A stretch of DNA of 64,000 bases, taken from positions 8,866,001-8,930,000 of the forward strand of contig JBHGNT010000014.1 of the NCBI GenBank assembly GCA_043228905.1, written 5' to 3'. Below the pieces are notes generated by a model. The model worked only from the letters and a program-made list of their open reading frames with translations. It searched no databases and had not been told where the DNA came from. The DNA comes from Azolla caroliniana. Its lineage: Eukaryota > Polypodiophyta. The position numbers and the translations under genes are program-made. Shown piece after piece: positions 41,977-51,420 of this stretch (position 1 is its first letter; each line of letters begins with the position of its first letter).

Positions 41977-42610
41977 CTCCCCCTCAAGCTCAACTTGAGG
42001 CTCTTCGGGATCTTCACAGCGCCGGTTCCTCCTGGCTTCTCGCCTTGCTCGCGCTCCTCGACCTGTTCGACTCCGCGCGCTTCGACCCTTCCGGTCGGCT
42101 TGTCTGCTCATGTGGCCCTTATCAGCTCTTCTGCTGTTGCGGTGTTGACACTTCTTTTGCTACCTTTTCTTCCGCTTGGGCCTTGGTTGATTCAGCATAT
42201 CTGAATCAAACATCCGAACCGACTTGGCTATCTCCGATCGGTTTTCGCTCTCGTCCGAGTTGGCTGTCTCCAACTCGTCTTCGGTCTTCTTGCCCTCGAT
42301 GCCATCATCTTCCCCGTACGTGGTTGGCTTCGGCTCGATCCTTTGGTTGCTCCCCTTCTGTCCGCTTCCGGACTCTTCCGCGGGTCCGCCCTCGGCTTCT
42401 TCAGCCGATCCGAAATCGAACTTGACAACCGAGTCAACACCTGAGTCAACCGACTCGGTGTCGCGGTCTCCGCTCCTTTCCTACTGCCTTGCTTGGTCGT
42501 TTGGGACTGTTCTCCACCTCAAGTTTGGCACGTCGAGGTGACGCAATCCGAGCGCACCCGAGAATTGCCGCAACTTGTCCAGACAAAGAGGCTTGGTGAA
42601 GATGTCGGCA
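41977..42610 (-). pseudogene. Cop-3 copy M: extra C-terminal domain and terminal polypurine tract
   Basis: Between the terminal PPT (41,977-41,988) and an internal PPT-like remnant CTTGAGGTGGAGA (42,511-42,523, one base altered) lies the Cop-3 C-terminal extension, as in copy P. Readable pieces include an SDESENRSE-like acidic stretch and an R/K-rich end, in shifted frames. Confidence 0.6.
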
Positions 42611-45600
42611 GTCTACCGATCCGTCGGAACGTACTGAAGTTCGACTTCACCGGAAAGGACACGCTCACGGACGAAATGGTAGTGCACCTCAATGGGCTTG
42701 GTCCGTGGGTGGAAAACGGTGTTTTTCGCGAGCTGGATGCTGCTGAGGTTGTCACAGTAGATCGTCGTCGGATCTAACACCTTAAACCATATGGCTTCGC
42801 ATGTCGCGACAACCGCTCCTCGGTACTCAGCTTCGGTGCTCGACAGTGCAATTGTCGGCTGCTTCTTACTGCTCCACGTGATCGCGGCACTCCCGAGGGA
42901 GAACGCGTATCCAGACGTGGATCCGGCGATCAGCGGCGTTGCCAGCCCAATCAGCATCAGTGTAGCCGATTAACTGCGCGGTTGCACCGGTCCGATATAG
43001 CAGTCCTCGGTCCTTAGTGCCACTTACGTACCGTAGTACGCGTTGCGCACACTGAAGGTGCTCCTCGGTAGGTCGCACCATGAACTGACTGATCACCCCG
43101 ACCGGGTAACTGAGGTCGGGTCGGGTGATGGTCAAGTATATGAGGCTTCCGACAGTTTGTCGAAACCTTTCCCGTATCGGGACGAAGCTTGACAGTTCTG
43201 TCCAGAGGAGGCGAGACGGACTTACAGTCGGCCATCCCGAGCTTGAAGAGCATACTCAGCACGTAGTGATGTTGGCTGATCAATATGCCTTCGGGGGTAC
43301 GGATCACTTCGATCCCGAGGAAGTAATGAAGGTCCCCCAGATCCTTCATGTCGAATGATGCCGCAAGCTGAAGCTTCACGCGGTCGATTTCACCGAGGTC
43401 GGCGCCGGTGATGACCAAGTCATCAACATATAGTAAAATACTAACCGGTCCGAGTCGACCTTTCCGGATGAACAGGGAAGAGTCCGATTTTGACGTGACG
43501 AAGCCCATCCGACGCAGTTGTTGTGTGATCTTCGCGTTCCAGGCACACGGGGCTTACTTCAGTCTGTAAAGGGACTTCTTCAGTCGGCATACTGTCGAGG
43601 AGTTCGTTCCGAAGTGAAATCCGGGGGGTTGTACCATGTACACTTGTTCCTCAAGGTCTCCTTGCAGGAACGCATTCTTTACATCCATCTGATGTAAGTG
43701 CCACCCCTTGGCGGCGGCTACTACGAGCAAAACACGGACGATCGTCATTTTCGCGACCGGCGCAAACATCTCATCGTAGTCAATGCCGTGTTTCTGCGCG
43801 TAGCCCTTTGCCACTAGCCGAGCCTTGTACCGGTTGACCGAGCCATCGGTGTTATACTTGACCTTGTACACCCACCTACACCCGATTGGTTTTACCCCTC
43901 TTGGTGCGTCAACCAGGTCCCAGGTCTCGTTCTCCGCCAATGCGTGCATCTCTTCCTCCATCGCGGCATGCCAATTCGCGTCTTTAGCCGCTTCTACGTA
44001 GCTCTCCGGCTCATGCACTTCCGCTACACGGGTCATGTACGCATAATGATGCGCCATGTACTCGTTGTATCCGAACCGCAAAACAGGATTCTTCTGGCGG
44101 GTAGATCGGCGTAATCTCACATTAGCCGATGTCGAGGCCTTCTCGGTCGACGCGGTCTTCACCTTTAAAGACCCGTCACCGGTTCCCTCGGAGTTGAACT
44201 CGCGTCGGTCTGACTCGTTCCTATCCGTGCCGGAATCCGACACCTTCTTCTTCCCTTTCTCTTTGCGCATAAGCCGTCTCCTCAACTTCTTGCGCGGGGA
44301 ATGCACAGCCGAGTCTCCACTACTCGCTGGCTCTTCATTGGACTGGTCGTACCGACTCAGTCGTCCAATCGGTCCACTTAACCGGAGTGAAATTAGACAC
44401 TCTTCGCGGGTCTCGATTTCGGGCTCATTCAGAGGCATCTCGGCCTCGCTGAGCTCATCGTCAGAGCTCGGATTGGAGTTGGGGTTCCGAGTCGGGGGCA
44501 GGTACTAGGACGCGGACTCGTCAAACACAACGTCGCGGCTGGCACGCGCTTGTTTGGTGCGAGGGTTATAACACTTATAACCCTTCTGCTCGTCCGAGTA
44601 ACGGACCAAGATGCACTTCTCGGCCTTTGCGTCCAGCTTCCTCCTTTTCTCCTTCGGTACATGCACATACGCAATGCTACCGAACACCCTCAAGTGTCGC
44701 AAGTTCGGCTTCGTTCCGAAATATAACTCGTGCGCCGACACTTTGTCTCCGATCCGGTTCTGGATGTATACCGCGGTCCTTACCGCCTCGGCCCAGTAGA
44801 ACTTGGGCAAGCTCTTCTCCTCCAGCATCGCCTGTGCCGCTTCCACAATCGCCCGATTCTTTCTCTTGGCCACGCCGTTCTGCTCTGGCGTGTATCTACA
44901 ACTGAATTCGCGCCGAATTCCCATTTGTTGTAGATAACCGTTGAATTGACCAGAAAAGTACTCTTTCCCGCCATCTGACCGTAGGCATTTGTTCTTTCGT
45001 CCCGTTTCGGTTTCCACGAACCCTTTGAGGTCCCGGAAACAGTCGAAGACTTCGCTCTTCCTCTCAATGAGGTAGATCCACGTGTGCCGCGTGTGGTCGT
45101 CGATGAAGGAGACGAAACATCGGCTCCCGCCAAGAATAACGTTTTGTGCTGGCCCTCACACATCGGAGTGTATAAGGTCGAGCTTGTTCTGGCTCTGGTT
45201 TCGCTTGTTGGGGAAAGGAAGTCGGTGTTGCTTCCCGAGCTGGCAGGCTTCACAAATTCGTGCCTTTCGGCCACTAAACTTGGGCAATCCGAATACTACC
45301 TGTTTCGATTGCAGATCTTGAAGCCGTTGGTGGTTGACGTGGCCTATCCGCTTGTGCCACAGGTCGATATCCGACTCGGTCTTTTGTCCCTTTGCGAACA
45401 TTGCGGTGCCGCCGTCAGTGGAGTCGAGGATGAACATCCTCCCGTCTCTACGCCCTTGCGCAATCACACGACTTTCTTCCTCAATGAAGCACCCGAGGTG
45501 TGTAAACCGAACCTCCATCCCTTGGTCAACGATCTGTCCGACCGAGACCAAGTTTTTCGTGATTGTCGAACGTGCAGCACGTTCATGAGTTTCCCTTTCT

Positions 45601-45922
45601 GCCCGACATGGCTAAGGGGAACTTCTCCGACATTCGCGATCGGATGTGGAGTGTTGTCTCCAGTTGCGACTACTCCAGGTTGTATCGGTTTTTCAAGGTA
45701 CGAGAACCACTCCTTATGGCTCGTTATGTGGTTTGACGCGTTGGAGTCTACGTACCACACCTCGTCTAATCTCGGGTTGCTCTGTTTCATTGAGTTTGCT
45801 TCGTTTCTCGTCACGAAGACAGACCCTTCTCTAGCTCTCCCGGAGTCTTTGGCGTAGTGCGATCGCTGCCGATTTCCCTTGTGGGTATGTCCGGAGCTAT
45901 TTCCGGAACCGGTTCTCTCCAA
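42611..45922 (-). pseudogene. Cop-3 copy M Pol: protease, integrase, reverse transcriptase, RNase H
   Basis: Reading minus: EVWYVDSNASNHITSHKEWF (protease, DSN in place of DSG), MEVRFTHLGCFIEEESRVIA, LWHKRIGHVNHQRLQDLQSK with zinc CEACQLGKQH, LIHSDV, LRSDGGKEYFSGQFNGYLQQ, YTPEQNGVAKRKNRAIVEAA (all three integrase acidic residues), HELYFGTKPNLRHLRVFGSI, a stop at 44,507, a hinge with [12 protein letters not shown], then an open 294-codon stretch holding [20 protein letters not shown] and [20 protein letters not shown]. After a stop: LLYVDDLVITGADLGEIDRV, and RNase H GYTDADWAGNAADR, ALSSTEAEYRGAVVATCEAI. Because it has no large deletion, it is the best Cop-3 Pol template in the window. Confidence 0.92.
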
Positions 45923-46768
45923 ATCGGCGCGCTTCTTCCAGCACTCGCTTTCCCTGTGGCCTTTCTTGCCACAATACCAGCACTCCGTGATGGACTTCCC
46001 TTGCCGGTTCTCATCGCTTCAACTCCCCCTGTTTCCGGAGGGTCCGGAGTTGCTGTCGGCATCACTTTGGTGCCTTCTTCCTTGATCTTGTCGGCCGCCT
46101 TCATTGCACCCCGACTCGCCTCGTCCTCCACGTCCACGGGGCCTATCTCCCTCCGTGTACAACATTCTGCTGTCGGCGTGCGTGCTTGTAGACGCACCCG
46201 CGTGGTTCTCCTCTACTAGGAGCATCGACTATAAGTCGAAAAAGGACGGCGTATTCTCCCGGGTACACACAGCCGTTCGGAACGCTCCGAACTTCGACGC
46301 CAAACCTCCGAGACAGATCTGGACCATCTCGCTCACCTCGATGTTCACCTCTATGGAGGCGAGGGAGTTGCAGATAGCCTTGATCTTTGAGGTATAGTCT
46401 GCCACCGACAAGTCGCGTTGTCATAGGTTGCTCAACTCCTGTCGAAGCTGAAGCTTCCTGGCTGTGGTGCTCGCGGCGAAAATCTTCTTCAAATTTTCCC
46501 ACACACCCTTCAGTGTCTTTGCATCCCGAACATAGCTCAATAGCTATTCGCCCACACACAACGTGAAGCAGTACAATACCCTGCTCGTCGATTGCTCCCA
46601 CGACGGGAAGTCTCTGTGTGTCGATTCGGGTGCCGCGTCATTAGCTCCTTCGACATAACTCCAGTAGCCGTGCCCGAGCAGGTACTGGTGCATCTTGTAG
46701 GACCAAGACGCGTAGTTGGTTCTGTCGAGCTTCTCTGTTGGAAGTGAGCTCGCCATGCCTCTATCCAT
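45923..46768 (-). pseudogene. Cop-3 copy M Gag
   Basis: MDRGMASSLPTEKLDRTNYA, HQYLLGHGYWSYVEGANDAA, WEQSTSRVLYCFTLCVGE, stop, LKKIFAASTTARKLQLRQEL, MSVADYTSKIKAICNSLASI, MVQICLGGLASKFGAFRTAV, SMLLVEENHAGASTSTHADS. The knuckle region CWYCGKKGHRESEC lies near 45,940-45,985. Stops at about 46,542, 46,423 and 46,230 interrupt. Confidence 0.87.
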
Positions 46769-47232
46769 CGTTCTTCTCGTTCTTCTTCGTCAAGTTGTGT
46801 CGGTTGCAGAGAGGTTCTCAACCCTCGCGCTCTGATACCATGTAGAAAGTAGCGTGCGGAAGCAAGTATGAAGACCGAACAGAAGAGAGGAAACTCAGGT
46901 TTAATGGAGAGCTTGAGCTTACACGGTATATGCAGGAGAGACAGAGAGAGAGAGAGAAAACACAGAAAACTATATTCAATAATACTCAGTCTCTGTACAT
47001 AAGACGTGCTCAGTGAACACTTTTATACAAGTCCTAGAAGGACTGACCAAAGTACTGATAGTACTTCAATGCTCATCAAGAGCTCCTACACTAACTCCCA
47101 AATATATTCCTCACAGAATATCTTTCCTAACGACCTCCCGGTTTACGCACTCGGCCTAACCAATCGGTCCCAACCGATCCGGTCCTCGGCTTCTTCAGCC
47201 AATCCGGCCGATGTTGAGCTTGTCTCTCAACA

Positions 47233-49018
47233 ACTTCCAAAGCACTCAGCCGTTTTTTGAAACAAATACGTTGGGATAGTCATATGTTACGGTATTTGGC
47301 AGATTTCGCTACACCACTCCACGCCGTCGTACACCACACACCTTTCAAATGGACGACAGTCAAAGAAAAAGCATAGGACGCACTTAAAATAATGTTAACG
47401 CAAGCACCGGTCCTACAACCACTGGATTGGGTGAAACCATTCCATGTCTTTGTGGATGCTTAAGACATAGCAATAGGCAGCGCATTGATGCAGCTCACAG
47501 AACTGAATTGGTACAGACCGGTCTATTACGCTAGTCGAAAGCTATCAACGACCGAAAGTAACTACTCCACAACATAACGGGAGGCGCTGGGAATGATATA
47601 CAACATCAATAAATTCCACCATAATCTGCTGGGGCGAAAATTTACATTTCACGTAGATCATGTGGCGTTGCTCTACTTGGTGGAGAAACAGGCGCTGACA
47701 GGAAAACTGGCTAGATGGATGTTATTGCTCCAAGAATTCGACTTCATAATTCAGCATTGCCTAGGTATACAACATGTCGTGGCAGATTTCTTGAGTTGGG
47801 TGGACAATGGGGAAACTGCAAGGACAGATGACGATGACTTTCCCGATGCGAACGTTTTGTGGGTCGCGATGGCAGCGTCACGGGAAGAGAAAAAGTTTCC
47901 GGATGGATGGCTAATGGAAATGATGTACTTTCTGACTACAGGAATGCCATCGCCACAATTAAGGATGGACGAAAAGAAGCGATTGGTTGTCCGTAGTCGT
48001 AACTTTTGCGTGCTCCAAGGAATACTGTATCCCAAGGGCAGCGATGGAATCTGGCGACGCGGGGTATGTCAGGATGAGAAGGAAGCTGTTTTGCACGAAG
48101 CTCACTACGGTACTATAGGGGGGCACTATGCGGGAGATGTTACGGTCAGAAAAATATGGCAAGCAGGTCTATGGTGGCCGACCACGCAAAAGGACGTGCA
48201 CCTCTACTGCAAGTAGTGTGATTTATGTCAACGATTGGGTCAGCCCACGGAGGGCGCGAGAATGCCACATCAACCCGTTCTTCCGCTAGATCCATTCCAG
48301 AAGTGGGGTCTTGATTTTGTGGGACCCTTTACACCAGCAACAGCCACAGACTATTGCACTAAGTGGGTGGAAGCAAAGGCACTACGGGACAACACAACGA
48401 CATCTACGGCAAAAATTTTGTACGAATACATATGGTGCTGTTTTGGTTGCCCCATCGAGCTCATCAGTGATCAAGGGAGTCACTTTCTGAATTCAATCAT
48501 CAACGAGCTCACGCACCATTACGCTGTCGTCCATAAGAAAAGCACGCCATACTATCCACGGGCGAATGGACTAGCAGAGTCCACGAACAAAAATTTGTAG
48601 ACAATATTGAAGAAGATCGTGAACGAAAATAGAACGGACTAGGACACTAAATTGCACAACACTTTGTGGGCGTATCGAACCAGTTATAAGACTAGCATAC
48701 AGTCTATGCCATTCCGGCTAGCATTTGGGTTAGAGGCCATAATGCCCGTCGAATTCCAGGTGCCAAGTCTGCGAATTCAAGTATGAGACCGCCTAGCGGA
48801 AGGCCAGTCCGAGCAGCTACGGTTACAACAACTCCTCGAATTAGGAGAGGCTCAGATACGTAGTATGGCCATACTGGAGCAGGAACAAAGACGGTGTAAA
48901 GCATTCATCGATCGACATTGAGTCACACGGGGGAAGGACTTCGCAGTCGAAAAGGCTGTATTGGTCTTTCAAACACGCATGGGTTAGATGCCTGGGAAAT
49001 TAAAATTCCGTTGGACCG
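47233..49018 (+). pseudogene. Gyp-A copy 2: RNase H and integrase
   Basis: Continues SKALSRFLKQIRW, APVLQPLDWVKPFHVFVDA, DIAIGSALMQL, then an open 207-codon block: MIYNINKFHHNLLGRKFTFH, LARWMLLLQEFDFIIQHCLG, VRSRNFCVLQGILYPKGSDG and HEAHYGTIGGHYAGDVTVRK (integrase zinc His). Integrase core: KWGLDFVGPF (first Asp), LISDQGSHFLNSIINEL (second Asp), HKKSTPYYPRANGLAESTNK (Glu). Later PFRLAFGLEAIMPVEFQVPS and ENRTD*DTKLHNTLWAYRTS. It ends at KLKFRWT where the AT-rich insert begins. Stops near 47,462, 47,575, 48,216 and 48,598. Confidence 0.9.
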
Positions 49019-49865
49019 AGGTTGTTAGGTACATTAGGTACGGTACGGATACCATACGTATTTAACATATTAATCCCGTATAGTACCTCCCCATTTAAAA
49101 ATACGTTAAATATGTTTTCTTAATATGTTAAATACTTATAAAATACGTAAAGTACGTAAAATATGTATTTTACGTATAGTACGTTAAATACTTCTAGAAT
49201 TTGAAAATTATTTACCTTTCTAAAAAATATCTATAATATTGTAAAAAACATCTATGTTTACACAATTTTGTGATGTACAATATAGTTCTACATCCTAAAA
49301 TGCATATAAGACATTTGAACATTTCACATCCTAAAATACATGTAGTAATATGGATGTCGACATTCCCTTATTCTATAAATTAGTGTAAGTGTGTATCATG
49401 ATGTTCTACTTCAAATTGGAATTATTTACAATTATGCCTTCATAGATTGAGGAATCGTCTACGATTATCACACTCATGATAGGTTTCTCTTTTCTTCGTT
49501 TTCTTCTTCTTCTTCTTCTATCTTCTGCGATTATCACACTTAGGATAGGTTTATGTCTTCTTTTCTCTTCATCTTCTTCATCTTCTTCATCGTCGTCTCT
49601 TCTATTCTTCTTTCTTCCTTCCTTTGGCTTCTTTTTCACTAAAATCTTTTTTTCCTTTTGCTTTTTGTTAGGGTTTTACTTACATTTTCTTTATAAATAC
49701 GTATTATACTTTTTTATTATAAATATATTAAATACCGTATTGGACAAATGTACATGATATTTGACTGAACAACATTGAGGTATAGTACGTACTATACAAA
49801 TGATGAGGTACTATATGTATTTAAACGTTAAATACGGGTACGTAAAAAACCATGCGCTTGACGGG
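49019..49865. mobile_element. AT-rich MITE-like insert with subterminal inverted repeats
   Basis: About 850 bp separate Gyp-A FRWT from its continuation GPY*IVRAENN. The ends mirror each other: ACGTATTTAACATATTAATC...GTATAGTACCTC at 49,056-49,089 against the reverse complement of 49,805-49,836 (CGTATTTAACGTTTAAATAC...AGTACCTC). TACGTA and GGTACGG words recur near both ends, as in hAT-type ends. No transposase is present. A (TTC)n tract lies at 49,490-49,630. A clean target duplication is not readable (GACCGAGG versus GACGGGGC is a weak 8-bp candidate). Confidence 0.55.
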
Positions 49866-50038
49866 GCCGTACTAAATAGTCAGAGCGGAAAACAACATTT
49901 TTCAATTAGGCACCTTGGCCAGAGAGGTACTTCGCCAAAAAGTAAATGGGTTTCGATTGAAACCCTATCTGGGACCTACGCCTCCAAACCCGTTCCACGC
50001 CGTGATTGCCACAGCAGAGGGGCCCATACATTAATTAA
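49866..50038 (+). pseudogene. Gyp-A copy 2: integrase C-terminal end
   Basis: GPY*IVRAENNIFQLGTLAR then EVLRQKVNGFRLKPYLGP, matching copy 1 (TFELGTLVSDVMLK, VNGVQLKPYLGH). It is cut at ATTAA by Cop-3 copy P and continues at 55,255. Confidence 0.85.
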
Positions 50039-50470
50039 TGTTGAGAGACAAGCTCAACATCGTCTGGATCAGCTGAAGAAGCCAAGGACCTGATCGGCTG
50101 GGACTGATCAGTTAGGCCGTTAGGAAAGATATTCCGTGAGGAATATATTTGGGAGTTAGTGTAGGAGCTCTTAATGAGCATTGAAGTACTGTCAGTACTC
50201 CAATCAGTCCTTCTAGAGCTTGTACAAAGTGTTCATTGAACACATATATGTTTTGTTTTTTTGTCTTTTCATTATACATATTCTCCCTTTGGTGTCTTCT
50301 CTCCTGCGTATACTGTGTAAGCTCAAGCTCTCCATTAAACCTAAGTGTTCTCCCTTCTGTTCTGTCTTTATACTTGCTTCCGCACGCTACTTTTTACATG
50401 GTATCAGAGGGCGAGGGTTGAGAACCTCTCTGTAGCCAACACAGCTTGACGAAGAAGAACAAGAAGAACG

Positions 50471-51420
50471 ATGGATAGAGGCATGGCGAGCTCGCTTCCA
50501 ACAGAGAAGCTCGACAGAACCAACTACGCGTCTTGGTCCTACAAGATGCACCAGTACCTGCTCGGGCACGGCTATTGGAGTTATGTCGAAGGAGCTAATG
50601 ACGCGGCACCCGAATCGACACACAGAGACTTTCCGTCATGGGAGCAATCGGCGAGCAAGGTATTATACTGCTTCGCGTCGTGTGTGGGCGAACAGCTATT
50701 GAGGTATATGTTCGGGATGCAAAGACGCCGAAGGGTGCGTGGGAAAATCTGAAGAAGATTTTTGCTGCGAGCACCACAGCCAGGAAGCTTCAGCTCCGAC
50801 AGGAGTTGAGCAACCTACGACAACGCGACTTGTCGGTGGCGGACTATACCTCGAAGATCAAGGATATCTGCAACTCCCTCTCCTCCATAGAGGTGAACAT
50901 CGAGGAGAGTGAGATGGTCCAGATCTATCTCGGAGGTTTGGCGTCGAAGTTCGGAGCGTTCCGAATGGTTGTGTGTACCCGGGAGAATACGCCATCCTTT
51001 TTCGACTTACAGTCGATGCTCTTGGTAGAGGAGAACCACGCGGGTGCGTCGACGAGCACGCACACCGACAACAAGATGTTGTACACGGAGGGAGAAAGGC
51101 CCCGTGGTCGTGGCGGATGAGGCGAGTCGGTACGCAATGGAAGCGGTCGACGAGATCAAGGAAGAAGGCACCGAAGTGATGCCGACAGCAACTCTGGACC
51201 CTCCGGAAACAGGGGGAGTCGAAGCGATGAGAACCGGCAAGGGAAGGCCATCGCGGAGTGCTGGTACTGTGGCAAGAAAGGCCACAGGGAAAGTGAGTGC
51301 TGGAAGAAGCACGCCGATTCGGAGAGAACCGGTTCCGGAAACGGCTCCAGACATACCGACAAGGGAAATCGGCAACGATCGCACTACGCCAAAGACTCCG
51401 GGAGAGCTGGAGAAGGGTCT
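50471..51420 (+). pseudogene. Cop-3 copy P Gag
   Basis: MDRGMASSLPTEKLDRTNYA through WEQSASKVLYCFASCVGEQL, a frame change near 50,705 (an extra base relative to copy M), then GAWENLKKIFAASTTARKLQ, LSVADYTSKIKDICNSLSSI, YLGGLASKFGAFRMVVCTRE, SMLLVEENHAGASTSTHTDN and RGRGG with a stop at 51,118. The knuckle CWYCGKKGHRESEC lies near 51,260-51,300 in a following frame. Confidence 0.88.

Larger units (their letters stand above)
41652..47232 (-). mobile_element. Cop-3 copy M (minus strand), full length, degenerate; duplication ACTTT/ACTTC
   Basis: 5,581 bp. 5' LTR 46,841-47,232, primer site TGGTATCAGAGC at 46,829-46,840, Gag-Pol leftward, polypurine tract CTTGAGGGGGAG just before 41,977, and 3' LTR 41,652-41,976. 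Flanks are ACTTT (41,647-41,651) and ACTTC (47,233-47,237). The 3' LTR lacks about 67 bp present in the 5' LTR (the TTTAATGGAGAGCTTGAG block), and its last bases are CTCAATA rather than CTCAACA. It is the same subfamily as copy P at 50,039-55,254, in the opposite direction. Confidence 0.93.

Noticed and set aside
49476-49757. Plus-strand ORF with poly-Ser and Leu/Phe-rich segments that could look like a membrane protein
   Set aside because: Comes from a (TTC)n tract in AT-rich DNA inside the MITE-like insert.
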